In this document: piece by piece, positions 8,500 to 17,926 of the stretch
How the letters are laid out: each line of letters opens with the position of its first letter
Numbering within the stretch: the stretch's first letter is position 1
NCBI GenBank assembly: GCA_937906455.1
Contig: CALCYT010000040.1
Span: 62,001-126,000, forward strand
DNA: 64,000 nucleotides
Reading direction: 5' to 3'
Source: an uncultured Bacteroidales bacterium
GTDB lineage: Bacteria; Bacteroidota; Bacteroidia; Bacteroidales; F082
Program-made: the position numbers and the translations under genes
Notes under the pieces: model-generated
What the model was told of the DNA's origin: nothing
The model's input: the letters and a program-made list of their open reading frames with translations, nothing else
The model's database searches: none

Positions 8500-9012
8500 A
8501 TGAAAAAACTATTATTAGCATTAGCGATGGTTTCAGCACTGCCATTTTTCGGTAATGCTCAGAAAATCAATTGGATAACATTCCAAGAAGCCGTAGAATT
8601 GAACCAGACGACACCAAAGAAAGTGTTTATTGACGTTTACACGTCATGGTGCGGATGGTGCAAGCGCATGGACCAGAGTACTTTCGTCAACCAGGATGTC
8701 GTCAATTATGTCAATGAGAACTATTATGCCGTGAAGTTAGATGCGGAGACGAGCGACACCATAGTGTTTTCGGGCTACACCTTTGTGAATCAAGGTGGTA
8801 CGAATGGACGAAAAGGCACACATCAGCTCGCGGCGGCATTGCTGCAAGGCAAAATGTCGTATCCGTCATACGTGTTCATGAATGAAGACATGCGTGTGAT
8901 AACAGTGGCACCCGGCTACAGAGAGGCCTCCACCTTTCTACCAATGCTGAAATATTTCGGAAGCGATGCTTATCTGAATGAGAAATATGACGACTTTTTA
9001 AAAGGACAATGA
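8500..9012 (+). CDS. exported thioredoxin-fold protein (CGWC)
   Basis: This 170-residue protein has a signal peptide (residues 1-20, ending FFGNA). A thioredoxin-like domain follows with active site C51-G-W-C54 in the context VFIDVYTSWCGWCKRMD, characteristic of the Thioredoxin_7 group. A conserved-looking SYPSYVFMNED replaces the cis-Pro region. It probably acts as a periplasmic thiol reductant or disulfide exchanger; the substrate is unknown. The ATG at 8500 is chosen because the signal peptide starts there; the upstream part of the frame overlaps smpB and the repeat. Its TGA overlaps the start of the downstream lipoprotein, so the two are likely co-translated. Confidence 0.8.
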   Translation: MKKLLLALAMVSALPFFGNAQKINWITFQEAVELNQTTPKKVFIDVYTSWCGWCKRMDQSTFVNQDVVNYVNENYYAVKLDAETSDTIVFSGYTFVNQGGTNGRKGTHQLAAALLQGKMSYPSYVFMNEDMRVITVAPGYREASTFLPMLKYFGSDAYLNEKYDDFLKGQ

Positions 9013-10487
9013 TGCGTAAAGTATTAGTTTTCATTGCATTATCAGTGATATTGTTGTCTATATCATGCCGAAAAGAGCAGAGATTCACCGACAACCCGTC
9101 GAAAAACATCAGCTTATCGACTGACACCATCGCTTTCGACACGGTTTTCACAAGCATAGGCTCCTCGACGAGGGTGCTGATGATTTACAACAAAAATTCC
9201 GAAAACTTGAAAATCAACTCGATACGTCTTGAACAAGGCAGCTCCTCCCCTTACAGCGTCAACGTGGACGGGCAATCCGGGACGATATTCAAGGACATGG
9301 AGATTTACGCTAACGACAGTCTTTATGTGTTCATCAAGGTGACGATAAACCCTAACGACGACAACAACCCGTTTTTTGTCAATGACCGCCTGATTTTCAA
9401 CACCAACGGTAATGAAAAGGTGGTAAATCTGACAGCCTACGGGCAAAACGCACATTATATAATAGGTAGAAAAGGCATCTTCCCTGACGAGAACGGGAAT
9501 TACACCAATTATTACATCGCTATCACCGACTCGGTAAACAAAGACGTGCATTGGACAGCTGAGAAGCCGTATGTCATTTATAATGTGGCACTTATCGACT
9601 CTGACGGCACGCTTACCATCGAACCCGGCACTCATGTGTATTTCCATGGCGGCTCCGGTTTGTGGGCTTGGAGCGAGGGACAACTCATCGTCAACGGAAC
9701 GGCAGAGAACCCTGTTGTGTTTCAAGGAGACAGGCTCGAAAGCTTCTATGCAGACCAGCCGGGGCAATGGGACAGGATTTGGTTGATGGAGGCACGAGAA
9801 GGCCACGGACATAAGATAGAACATGCAATAATAAGAAACGGCTTCATCGGATTGCAAGTTCAAAGGATGTTTAAAAACAATATGGAGCCTGCGTATATCT
9901 CAAATACCGTCATTGAAAACCATACAGGAATAGGACTTTACGCCAACTGCTACAGCATTTTGATGTCTAACTTACTGATTGACAATTGCGGGTACTATTG
10001 TGCGGCGTTAACAGGCGGCGGGGAATACAGCCTCACACATGGCACAATCGCCAACTATTGGACAAGCTCAACACGAAAGGCGGAGGCGTTGTTTTTTAAC
10101 AATTATTACACCGACCCCACAGATGGCCTGACATACGCCATACCATTAAACTGCGACATCGTCAACAGCATCGTTTACGGCAACAAAGACAATGAGTTCG
10201 GCACTGATTTCTATGCTATTCCCGACACCACATATCGTTTCAAAAACAGCCTGATTTGCACCACCCGTCAACACGAGGATGAAAACTATTATCAGTCATG
10301 TGTGTTCAACACGCAGCCATTGTTCAAAAACACTATGGGGTTCGATTTTCATCTCGACACCCTGTCACCTGCGATAGGCATCGGCAATCCTTGTTACACG
10401 CTCGGGCCTCTTGAGTTCGATTTGGACGGCGTGGAACGTGGCAGCAGACCTGATGCCGGAGCATATCAGTTTGTGCCTACTTTTTAG
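9009..10487 (+). CDS. lipoprotein with predicted right-handed beta-helix
   Basis: This 492-residue protein starts with tandem ATG codons overlapping the previous stop. The signal ends in a lipobox (VILLSISC, Cys20 counted from the first Met), so it is a predicted envelope lipoprotein. After an Ig-like N-terminal region (IAFDTVFTSIGSSTRVLMIYN...), residues from about 190 on carry features of a parallel beta-helix: GTLTIEPGTHVYFHGGSGLWAW, GQLIVNGTAENPVVFQGDRL, HKIEHAIIRNGFIGLQVQ, ISNTVIENHTGIGLYAN. Several Bacteroidota proteins share this layout, but no enzymatic motif is evident. Its end overlaps the convergent M23 gene by 11 bases. Confidence 0.72.
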   Translation: MMRKVLVFIALSVILLSISCRKEQRFTDNPSKNISLSTDTIAFDTVFTSIGSSTRVLMIYNKNSENLKINSIRLEQGSSSPYSVNVDGQSGTIFKDMEIYANDSLYVFIKVTINPNDDNNPFFVNDRLIFNTNGNEKVVNLTAYGQNAHYIIGRKGIFPDENGNYTNYYIAITDSVNKDVHWTAEKPYVIYNVALIDSDGTLTIEPGTHVYFHGGSGLWAWSEGQLIVNGTAENPVVFQGDRLESFYADQPGQWDRIWLMEAREGHGHKIEHAIIRNGFIGLQVQRMFKNNMEPAYISNTVIENHTGIGLYANCYSILMSNLLIDNCGYYCAALTGGGEYSLTHGTIANYWTSSTRKAEALFFNNYYTDPTDGLTYAIPLNCDIVNSIVYGNKDNEFGTDFYAIPDTTYRFKNSLICTTRQHEDENYYQSCVFNTQPLFKNTMGFDFHLDTLSPAIGIGNPCYTLGPLEFDLDGVERGSRPDAGAYQFVPTF

Positions 10488-12168
10488 CGCGTTCACGGAT
10501 GATATTGTAAACACTGGTCGTTTTGTTGCCAACGGCATCAGTGACGACAATTTCCATCTTGTTATTACCTATTTTCAGATTATCATCGACATCATAATAC
10601 AGCATGTCGTTTTTCGCGTCGTATGCCCCGATGACCCATTTCCCGTTAAGGTAGATGTCGTAAGTGTTAATACCCGATTCGTTATCTTTTATCTTGATAT
10701 TCAGACGTTTGCATTTTATCACTTTAGTGTTATTCTTGAAATTCACAGGAGAGACTTTAGGGCTGACATTATCAACCGCCAAGGCGAATGTGCCTAATAC
10801 CCGCACCTGTGTGCTGACGACACCATCTTTAAACGTACCGCCTTGTGGCACAAATGTACCATCATCGGAAACCGATACGACATACAATTTGTCGGACGAT
10901 TTATATTTCTCGGATGGTCTGATTTTCAATGTTATCTTTTTCTGCACAGGAATATCCTCGGCACCTAAGATATAAGCATAATCTGACGCTATGTTTTTGA
11001 CATTGTCGGTTTGACGTGCCAAAACATATTCAAAACGATAAAAGGCCTTTGGTGGAATTACCGCCGTGAAACTGCCAAGATTCACCTCGACTTCATTTTT
11101 GCCATCGACACGATAATATGCCCTACTATATTGATTATCAGAATATTCATCCAAAGGCTTGTCGCCAACCAAAGTGAACTTCAAGGTAGAGGTGTTGCCG
11201 TAAAAATCTTTCACCACATATCTCATCTCCACCTTGTCGCCTTCTTTCAAAGTCACAAAACCGGATTTCTCGCCATATAAACCAAGTATGTTGTATTCAT
11301 CGATTTCAGATCTGACATAACGAATCTTGTCATTATAAAATTTGCTATAGTCAATCAGGCTGTTGATATAGCGTGTCTCATCGTATGAAAAGCGTTCAAA
11401 TAAAACGTTGAAAATCAGTCTGTTGTCAGCATAAAGCTCAATGGAATACACCCCGTTTTTGTTTGCCGAGCCATTTGCCTTGTCAACCGTTGATATCCCG
11501 AAGCTCACAGTGCCGTTCACCATTATCTCAGTATTATCTTTCGGGTCGAAAAAGGCGTTCTTATCCACACCGTTAACCGACGAATGCTCTGTCGGATACA
11601 CCGCGAATCCGTTGATTATCGGCTTGACATCATCCTCGATTTTAAATCCGAACAGGAACGGGTTCATAGGACGTTGTTCGGCGTCGCGCAGTTCATAATG
11701 CAGATGCGGGCCGCCGGAGCCGCCGGTGTCGCCGCTATAACCTATGACATCACCCACTTTAACAGGAATCTCGTCCTTCTCAAGAAAAATGTTCTGTTTG
11801 AACGACCTGCTCTCAAACTGTTTTTGTCGTACATACTGACCTATTTTTTTGTTGAAGCCATCGAGATGAGCATAAACCGACATAAATCCATCATTATGAG
11901 TGATATACACCACGTTGCCATAACCAAATGGGGAGACACCGATCCTGCTTACGTAGCCGTCGGCGACGGAATAGACCCTATAGCCGGTCTTGCCATTCGT
12001 CTTGATGTCAACGCCGGCGTGAAATGCGTTGTTGCGCAACTCGCCAAAAGTGGCTGAGAGATACAACGGAATCTTCAAAGGATTGGGATAAACAGGATAC
12101 CTGACATTGTCTTGTGCGGTCAACACATTGACAATCAGCATAAAACAAAACAAAAATTTAATTCTCAT
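10477..12168 (-). CDS. M23 family metallopeptidase (LytM domain)
   Basis: This 563-residue exported protein has a signal peptide (MRIKFLFCFMLIVNVLTAQ). A LytM/M23 domain follows directly: zinc ligands His50 and Asp54 (HAGVDIKTNG), catalytic His101 (VYAHLDG) and H155-x-H157 (GGPHLHYELRD). The remaining roughly 400 residues are beta-rich and lack the coiled coils seen in divisome regulators. M23 enzymes cut peptidoglycan cross-links or peptides; the substrate here is inferred. An in-frame TTG six bases upstream is an alternative start, but the ATG at 12168 fits the signal peptide. A TATCTTTG box lies 20 bases upstream. Confidence 0.87.
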   Translation of the reverse strand: MRIKFLFCFMLIVNVLTAQDNVRYPVYPNPLKIPLYLSATFGELRNNAFHAGVDIKTNGKTGYRVYSVADGYVSRIGVSPFGYGNVVYITHNDGFMSVYAHLDGFNKKIGQYVRQKQFESRSFKQNIFLEKDEIPVKVGDVIGYSGDTGGSGGPHLHYELRDAEQRPMNPFLFGFKIEDDVKPIINGFAVYPTEHSSVNGVDKNAFFDPKDNTEIMVNGTVSFGISTVDKANGSANKNGVYSIELYADNRLIFNVLFERFSYDETRYINSLIDYSKFYNDKIRYVRSEIDEYNILGLYGEKSGFVTLKEGDKVEMRYVVKDFYGNTSTLKFTLVGDKPLDEYSDNQYSRAYYRVDGKNEVEVNLGSFTAVIPPKAFYRFEYVLARQTDNVKNIASDYAYILGAEDIPVQKKITLKIRPSEKYKSSDKLYVVSVSDDGTFVPQGGTFKDGVVSTQVRVLGTFALAVDNVSPKVSPVNFKNNTKVIKCKRLNIKIKDNESGINTYDIYLNGKWVIGAYDAKNDMLYYDVDDNLKIGNNKMEIVVTDAVGNKTTSVYNIIRERAKK

Positions 12169-12187
12169 CTTCAATATCTTTGATGTA

Positions 12188-12195
12188 CAAAGATA
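12188..12195 (-). promoter_or_regulatory. -7 promoter box of the M23 peptidase gene
   Basis: A perfect TATCTTTG on the reverse strand lies 20 bases upstream of the start at 12168. No TTTG is at the ideal upstream distance. Confidence 0.55.
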
Positions 12196-12239
12196 ATAAT
12201 TTTATTGAAAGTCGCGGCTCCAAATTAAAAGTTTTTTAT

Positions 12240-12247
12240 TATTTTTG
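12240..12247 (+). promoter_or_regulatory. -7 promoter box of the envelope-lipid operon
   Basis: TATTTTTG lies 15 bases before the ATG at 12263, implying a very short leader of about 8-10 nt. An in-frame TTG codon at 12245 overlaps this box and is therefore not a credible start. Confidence 0.5.
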
Positions 12248-12262
12248 CGAAAAATAAAAACG

Positions 12263-14188
12263 ATGTTCAAAAACAAGGAACAGCCCCTCCAGAAAGTATT
12301 CGTCATCCGTCTCGGACTGATGCTACTGTTGCTTGCATTCAGCAGATGGATGCTCTACATTTTCAACACGGGCAACTTCCCGAATCTCAGCGCAGGCGAA
12401 CAGTTTAGGCTGTTTTTTGTGGGCATGAGGTTCGACATTTGGACGCTTATCATCGCCAACCTGCCGTTTTTGGTGCTTTATGGAATACCTTTTCAATTCA
12501 AATACAACAAGATTTACTGCAAGGTAGTTGACATTATTTTTATCATAACTAATTCAATAGCAATACTTCTCAATCTCATCGATGTTATTTATTACCGCTA
12601 CATCGACAAGCGGATGACATCAGAGCTGTTTGGCTTTGCGCAACACACTGACGACAACCAAGGCGGTTTGATAAAACAGTTTATCCTTGATTTCTGGTAC
12701 ATCGGAATAGTATTTTTGGTGTTTTTGGTGATAATAATCATTTTGACAAGAAAGACAAGGGTCAAGCCCGTGGTTGTAACAAACACAACGCATTGGTACA
12801 CAACACGTTCACTGATGTTTTTATGTTTGGTGGCAGCCTCGGTAATCGGATTGAGAGGTGGCTTGCAAAACAAGCCTATCAGCATCATTACGGCGGCAAA
12901 TTACACCAAGACACAGAATATGCCCTTGGTGCTTAACACTCCATTTACCATCGGACGAGGCAATTCAGGCAACGTGTTGACTAAGATTGAGTTTTTCGAT
13001 GACGATGAGATGGAGAGACTCTACACTCCTATTCATAACGAATTGACAGTCAACAGATTTATTGATAAAACAGCCAAAGATTACAACATTTTAATAATCA
13101 TTTTGGAGAGTCATGGGCAGGAAATGCTGAGTTTTTACAACCAACGGCGCGAGTCAACCATCACGCCATTCCTTGACTCATTGCTTTCTATGAGCTTGAG
13201 TTTCAATGGTATGGCAAACGGAAGGCAGTCCATCGAAGCCGTCACATCAATAATGTCGGGCTTGCCGTCACTGATGACGAAAGACTATGTGGAGTCGCGT
13301 TATGCCGCCAACCGTCTCGACGGCATCGGCTCTATCCTGAAGAAACACGGCTACAGCACCGCCTTCTTTCATGGCGGCAACAACGGCACGATGAATTTCA
13401 ACGCCTCTGCCCTATCTGCCGGCTTCGACAGCTACTACGGGCGCGACGAATACGGCAACGATAGAGATTATGACGGCACCTGGGGCATCTCCGACATGCC
13501 GTTCCTACAGTTTACGGCCGACAAGCTCAATGAGATGCGAAAGCCTTTCGCCGCCGGTGTTTTCACTCTGTCATCGCATCATCCGTTCAAGTTGCCAAAA
13601 GGCTACACATTGCCTGAAGGCGATTATGAAACCGACTTTGAGAAAACCATGCGCTACACCGACGACTCCATGCGCGAGTTCTTTGAGACAATGTCGCGAT
13701 ACAGCTGGTACGACAGCACACTCTTTGTCATCGTTGGCGACCATGTGAATCCTGAACATCATTACAACAACTACCTCAATGGTTACGGACAATATCAGAT
13801 TGTGACGGCTTTTTATGCGCCAAGCTTCATCAAGCCGTTGAACACCAATGAGATGGTGCAGCAGATAGACCTTGGAGTAAGCCTCTTGGCGGCTGTAGGA
13901 TGCAACGACACGATATTCTCCTTCGGCCACAATGTGTTCGACAGCGTGCAAGAGCCGTGTTTCATCAGCTATCTCAACAATATTTACGAATATTCCGACG
14001 GCAGGTTCCTGATGCAGTCCAATGGCAGAAACATCCTTTCCGTCTTTGACATAACTACAGACCCGTGTCTGACAAATAACATTTATACAGATAATGACAC
14101 GACTTGGCAAGAGCTTGACAACAAGTTCAAGATGCGTCTCCAACAATATACCAACAGAATGATTAACAACAAGTTATATATCAAATGA
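12263..14188 (+). CDS. LTA synthase-like alkaline-phosphatase-superfamily membrane transferase (sulfatase fold)
   Basis: This 641-residue protein has about five N-terminal transmembrane segments (residues 13-210) and an extracytoplasmic sulfatase-fold domain. Active-site features are ILESHG with metal-ligand Glu282, NGRQSIEAV with probable nucleophile Ser323, FFHGGNNGTMNF, GVFTLSSHHPFKLP and VIVGDHVNPEHH. This is the layout of LtaS, MdoB and related enzymes that transfer phosphoglycerol or phosphoethanolamine from a phospholipid to an acceptor. The acceptor in a Gram-negative Bacteroidota is unknown. The following gene, whose ATG overlaps this stop, is a diacylglycerol kinase, fitting release of diacylglycerol by this enzyme. 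Confidence 0.85.
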   Translation: MFKNKEQPLQKVFVIRLGLMLLLLAFSRWMLYIFNTGNFPNLSAGEQFRLFFVGMRFDIWTLIIANLPFLVLYGIPFQFKYNKIYCKVVDIIFIITNSIAILLNLIDVIYYRYIDKRMTSELFGFAQHTDDNQGGLIKQFILDFWYIGIVFLVFLVIIIILTRKTRVKPVVVTNTTHWYTTRSLMFLCLVAASVIGLRGGLQNKPISIITAANYTKTQNMPLVLNTPFTIGRGNSGNVLTKIEFFDDDEMERLYTPIHNELTVNRFIDKTAKDYNILIIILESHGQEMLSFYNQRRESTITPFLDSLLSMSLSFNGMANGRQSIEAVTSIMSGLPSLMTKDYVESRYAANRLDGIGSILKKHGYSTAFFHGGNNGTMNFNASALSAGFDSYYGRDEYGNDRDYDGTWGISDMPFLQFTADKLNEMRKPFAAGVFTLSSHHPFKLPKGYTLPEGDYETDFEKTMRYTDDSMREFFETMSRYSWYDSTLFVIVGDHVNPEHHYNNYLNGYGQYQIVTAFYAPSFIKPLNTNEMVQQIDLGVSLLAAVGCNDTIFSFGHNVFDSVQEPCFISYLNNIYEYSDGRFLMQSNGRNILSVFDITTDPCLTNNIYTDNDTTWQELDNKFKMRLQQYTNRMINNKLYIK

Positions 14189-15066
14189 AAGAAAAGATCT
14201 TGTTTATTGTCAACCCGATTTCCGGTCATCACGACAAGTCGAAGTTCCCCGCCCTTGTTGAGGAATTGATTGACAAGGACAAATATGACCACACCATCAC
14301 CTTGACGGAATATGGTGGTCACGCCGCCGAGCTGACAAGGCAAGCCATTGACAATGATTATGATGTCATTGTGGCGGTGGGTGGTGACGGCACCATCAAC
14401 GAGGTGGCCACCAACATGATTGGAGCGCGGCAGACTTTCGCCATTGTGCCATACGGCTCCGGCAACGGTTTGGCGAGGCATCTGCATCTGCCTTTGAAAC
14501 CCGAGAAAGTCATCACCGAAGTGATTAACAAAGGGATGAAGTCGAAGATTGACACGGCGACAATGAATGGCGTACCATATATCAGCATCGCGGGAGTGGG
14601 CTTTGACGCCATCATAGCCGACCACTTCGCCAAAGACCCCAACAGAGGCTTTAAGACATATTTCAAGCTCATTTTCGAGAAATATTTCCGTTTCAAGCCG
14701 CAGCGATACCGTCTGGTGCTTGACGACAACGAGACGCTCGACTGCCGGCCGTTGTTCATCTCTTTCGCCAACAGCAACCAGTTCGGCTTCAACGCCACCG
14801 TGTCACCGAGTGCCTCACTAAACGACGGACTCCTCGATGTCTGCATATTCAAGAAGCCACTGTTGATCAACGTGCCATATATCGCGATACGTCTCATGAC
14901 CGGGAAAATCGACAAGACAAAAGCCGTAGAGATACACAATGCAAAGAAAATCAACATTATCAGAGAGAATGAAGACATTGTCAACCTCGATGGCGAAGCC
15001 GTGATGATGCCAAAAGATTTCATAGTGGAGATTAATCCTTTATCATTGAATATTTTATTGCCATAA
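14185..15066 (+). CDS. diacylglycerol/lipid kinase family protein (YegS/DgkB-like)
   Basis: This 293-residue cytoplasmic lipid kinase carries the DAGK catalytic signature. It shows IVNPISGHHDKSKFP at the N-terminus, the nucleotide loop VVAVGGDGTINEVATNM at about residues 68-85, PYGSGNGLARHLHLP, GVGFDAIIADHF, and a C-terminal beta domain ending NLDGEAVMMPKDFIVEI. It would phosphorylate diacylglycerol (or a related lipid) with ATP to give phosphatidate. The start overlaps the stop of the LTA-synthase-like gene (ATGA). Pairing with that enzyme suggests recycling of the diacylglycerol left after head-group transfer. The length is normal for the family. Confidence 0.88.
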   Translation: MKEKILFIVNPISGHHDKSKFPALVEELIDKDKYDHTITLTEYGGHAAELTRQAIDNDYDVIVAVGGDGTINEVATNMIGARQTFAIVPYGSGNGLARHLHLPLKPEKVITEVINKGMKSKIDTATMNGVPYISIAGVGFDAIIADHFAKDPNRGFKTYFKLIFEKYFRFKPQRYRLVLDDNETLDCRPLFISFANSNQFGFNATVSPSASLNDGLLDVCIFKKPLLINVPYIAIRLMTGKIDKTKAVEIHNAKKINIIRENEDIVNLDGEAVMMPKDFIVEINPLSLNILLP

Positions 15067-15079
15067 AAACATTAATAAT

Positions 15080-16333
15080 ATGATTACCAAATACTTACAC
15101 ATCTTAGAAAAACTGTTTCTCGGCATGCGCATAGAAACAGAGCTTGCTCAAGACCTTGCTCAAGGTGTTGCGCTCATTTCACTTTTGATAGTCTCGTTTT
15201 TGTTTTATTTCATTGCAAAACAACTGCTTCTAAAATTCGCGGGAAAGATAATCAAGAAATCAAGATTCAAATACGACGACTTTTTCCTCGACAAGAAATT
15301 GGAAAAACGCATCTCCATGCTCATCCCGATATACATGATAAAATCTCTTATCTATGTTGCCGCGCCGGGGCTTGACACATTGAACGCGTTCATTATTGTG
15401 ATGACAAGGATTGCGGAGGTTGTGGCATACGCAGGCATCATTTATTCGATATTAGACGCTTTAATGGATATCTACAACTCCTTCGACGTGTCGAAAAACA
15501 AGCCTATAAAGGGTCTGATCCAGGTGCTGAAGATTGTGGTGACACTCATCTGCTCCCTGTTGATTATCGGCATTCTCACGAATAAGGATTTGCAAAACCT
15601 CTTCATCGGACTCGGCACTATTTCAGCCGTCCTGATGCTTGTCTTCAAAGATCCCATCCTCGGTTTTGTCGGCGGCATACAGTTGACTTCCAACGACATG
15701 GTGCGTATCGGCGACTGGATTGTGAAAGGCAATGCCGACGGCAACGTCATCGATATCGGTCTCACTACGGTGAAAGTGCAGAATTGGGACAACACTATCA
15801 CCACCATCCCGACATACTCTCTTATCTCCGACCCGTTCATTAACTGGAGAGGCATGAGTGAGTCGGGAGGCCGTCGGATAGCGCGTTCCATCATCATCGA
15901 CCTCGACACCATCAAGTTCTGCACTCCCGAAATGCTTGAGAGATATAAGAAAATCCAGCTCGTGAGAGATTATATCACGAATAAAGAGAAGGAAATCGAG
16001 GAATACAACAAGTTGAACCACATCGACACTTCCACCCTCGTCAACGGGCGCCGTCAGACCAACATCGGAATTTTCAGGGCTTATCTGTTCGCATATCTTG
16101 AACAAAACCCCAACTTGAACCACGAGTTGACAACGTTGGTTCGACAGAGAGACCCCACGGAGTTCGGTGTCCCCATGCAGATTTATTGCTTCAGTGCCAA
16201 AACCGACTGGCTCTCATACGAGGCGATTCAAAACGACATCTTCGACCACATTTATGCGGTTATCAATCAGTTCGACCTCAAAGTCTATCAAAGGCCTTCG
16301 TCGTATTCGATTAACATGTTGAATGACAAATAG
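15080..16333 (+). CDS. mechanosensitive ion channel, MscS family (YbdG-like)
   Basis: This 417-residue inner-membrane protein has about five transmembrane helices (residues 30-190) followed by the MscS beta domain. The pore-lining and beta-domain sequence LFIGLGTISAVLMLVFKDPILGFVGGIQLTSNDMVRIGDWI lies at about residues 174-215, followed by GNVIDIGLTTVKVQNWDNTITTIPTYSLIS. The extended C-terminal region with FINWRGMSESGGRRIARSI and YCFSAKTDWLSYEAIQ is typical of the YbdG branch rather than minimal MscS. It opens on membrane tension to relieve osmotic shock. It lies 13 bases after the lipid kinase, so it is probably the third gene of that operon. Confidence 0.9.
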   Translation: MITKYLHILEKLFLGMRIETELAQDLAQGVALISLLIVSFLFYFIAKQLLLKFAGKIIKKSRFKYDDFFLDKKLEKRISMLIPIYMIKSLIYVAAPGLDTLNAFIIVMTRIAEVVAYAGIIYSILDALMDIYNSFDVSKNKPIKGLIQVLKIVVTLICSLLIIGILTNKDLQNLFIGLGTISAVLMLVFKDPILGFVGGIQLTSNDMVRIGDWIVKGNADGNVIDIGLTTVKVQNWDNTITTIPTYSLISDPFINWRGMSESGGRRIARSIIIDLDTIKFCTPEMLERYKKIQLVRDYITNKEKEIEEYNKLNHIDTSTLVNGRRQTNIGIFRAYLFAYLEQNPNLNHELTTLVRQRDPTEFGVPMQIYCFSAKTDWLSYEAIQNDIFDHIYAVINQFDLKVYQRPSSYSINMLNDK

Positions 16334-16338
16334 ACAGA

Positions 16339-17868
16339 TTATTTCTTGTTCCAGAACGTGGGCGAGAAAATCAGCAGAACGGTGTATATCTCAAGACGTC
16401 CCATGAGCATGAGGAACGACATAAGCCATTTAGCGGCGACGGATAGGTCGGAGAATGTCGTCGCCGGACCCGTGGCCTTATAGCCGGGACCGATGTTGCT
16501 GAGTGCAGTCACCGTGTTAAACACTCCTTCTTGGAAATCGCATCCGCTGATAGAGAACACGATGACACCGGCGATACATATTATCACGTAAAAGAACAGG
16601 AAATTCAACGTCCTGAGAAGTATGTCGTTTGACACCACTTCTTTCGAGATTTTCACTGAGAAGACGGCGTTGGGATGCAAGAACTGCCTGATGGTGTTGC
16701 GGATAGATTTCAGGCACACCATCCAACGGATGACTTTGATGCCACCCGATGTGGAGCCGGCGCAGGATCCGCTCAGCATCAGAAGCAGTGTCGGGAAGAG
16801 GAACAAGCCGCCCCAAAGAGTGTAATCGTAATATGAGCCCTGGTAACCTGTCGATGACACTATCGTGACCACATGGAACAACGCGGCGCGGAATCGTGAC
16901 TCGAACGTCGGTGCAGGATAAGCCGAGGTGTCGGTGGCGATAGTGGAAACACTTGGCGCATAATAGAATAAGATTGTTACAACAGTCACCATGATGACGA
17001 GAAGACCCACAAACCAACGAAGCTCCTCGTTTCTCGCAAAATATTTCACATCGCCTCTTGACAGGAAATAATACAACGAGAAGTTGATTCCCGACATTAT
17101 CATGAACAAGACGCAAGTGTATTCGATGTAGCTTGAGTTAAAATACCCTATGCTTGACTGATGAGTACTGAAACCGCCGCTCGACATTGTTGTGAGGGCG
17201 TGGCACACCGCGTCGTAAAAGTTCATCGGTCCTGCCCAATAAGCCAAGACGCAGCATATGGTGAGAAACATATAAATAATGTATAGATGCCGCGCCGTGA
17301 CAGCCATTTTGGGATGCAGTTTTTTCACGCTCAGGCCCGACATCTCCGCCGCAAACAGTGTCGTTTTGTTGGATTTCTTGTTCAAGGCCGGAATAATAGC
17401 GAGGAAAAGAACGATGATGCCCAAGCCACCCAACCATTGTGTCATACTGCGCCAAAACAGTATTCCATGTGGCTGAGAATCAATGTTATTCATGATGGTG
17501 GCACCTGTGGTGGTGAATCCGGACATAGACTCAAAGAAGGCGTCTGTGACATTGTCGATGGCACCTGTGAAAACAAACGGCAACATCCCGAAAATGGCAA
17601 ACAGCACCCAGGTAACAGTCACGAGGACAAAGGAGTCTTTCATCGTCAGGTTGTCGATTTTCTTCACTCTGTCATCGCCTTTTTTGGCTTTCTCACGACC
17701 GGCTGACAGCAGTATGAAGCCGAAGATTGCTGTAATCATGGTGGATGCGAGCAGCGACACCACGTCTTTCTCGCCACTGTGTACATTGTAATACAATGCC
17801 ACGCCCGAGGCTATCAGCATGAAGAACGCCTCAACGAGAATAAAGACACCGTAAATCTTCGCTTTCAT
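16339..17868 (-). CDS. trkH: TrkH family potassium uptake transmembrane subunit
   Basis: This 509-residue polytopic membrane protein has the repeated pore-loop architecture of TrkH/KtrB transporters. Filter-like segments are SMSGFTTTGATI, ALTTMSSGGFSTHQ, VTIVSSTGYQG and TALSNIGPG. Other family motifs are MTQWLGGLGIIVLFLAIIP and GSCAGSTSGGIKVIRW. It would import K+ with regulation by a cytosolic NAD/ATP-binding TrkA partner, which is not in this window. It ends five bases from the convergent MscS gene, placing two osmoregulation genes tail to tail. A TATTTTTG box (17893-17886) lies just upstream. Confidence 0.92.
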   Translation of the reverse strand: MKAKIYGVFILVEAFFMLIASGVALYYNVHSGEKDVVSLLASTMITAIFGFILLSAGREKAKKGDDRVKKIDNLTMKDSFVLVTVTWVLFAIFGMLPFVFTGAIDNVTDAFFESMSGFTTTGATIMNNIDSQPHGILFWRSMTQWLGGLGIIVLFLAIIPALNKKSNKTTLFAAEMSGLSVKKLHPKMAVTARHLYIIYMFLTICCVLAYWAGPMNFYDAVCHALTTMSSGGFSTHQSSIGYFNSSYIEYTCVLFMIMSGINFSLYYFLSRGDVKYFARNEELRWFVGLLVIMVTVVTILFYYAPSVSTIATDTSAYPAPTFESRFRAALFHVVTIVSSTGYQGSYYDYTLWGGLFLFPTLLLMLSGSCAGSTSGGIKVIRWMVCLKSIRNTIRQFLHPNAVFSVKISKEVVSNDILLRTLNFLFFYVIICIAGVIVFSISGCDFQEGVFNTVTALSNIGPGYKATGPATTFSDLSVAAKWLMSFLMLMGRLEIYTVLLIFSPTFWNKK

Positions 17869-17885
17869 TCTTTTTAATTATAATG

Positions 17886-17893
17886 CAAAAATA
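17886..17893 (-). promoter_or_regulatory. -7 promoter box of trkH
   Basis: TATTTTTG on the reverse strand, 17 bases upstream of the trkH start at 17868. This implies separate transcription from the aminotransferase gene upstream. Confidence 0.55.
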
Positions 17894-17926
17894 CAAAAAA
17901 GTTCGTATTGTACTCATTAATTTTGT

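Noticed and set aside
12245..12262. TTG start codon for the LTA-synthase-like gene
   Set aside because: It lies within the TATTTTTG promoter box; the ATG at 12263 is the better start. The TTG starts at 55306 and 63358 fail similarly, and the TTG at 31156 (just after its promoter box) was rejected because it spoils the lipoprotein signal.
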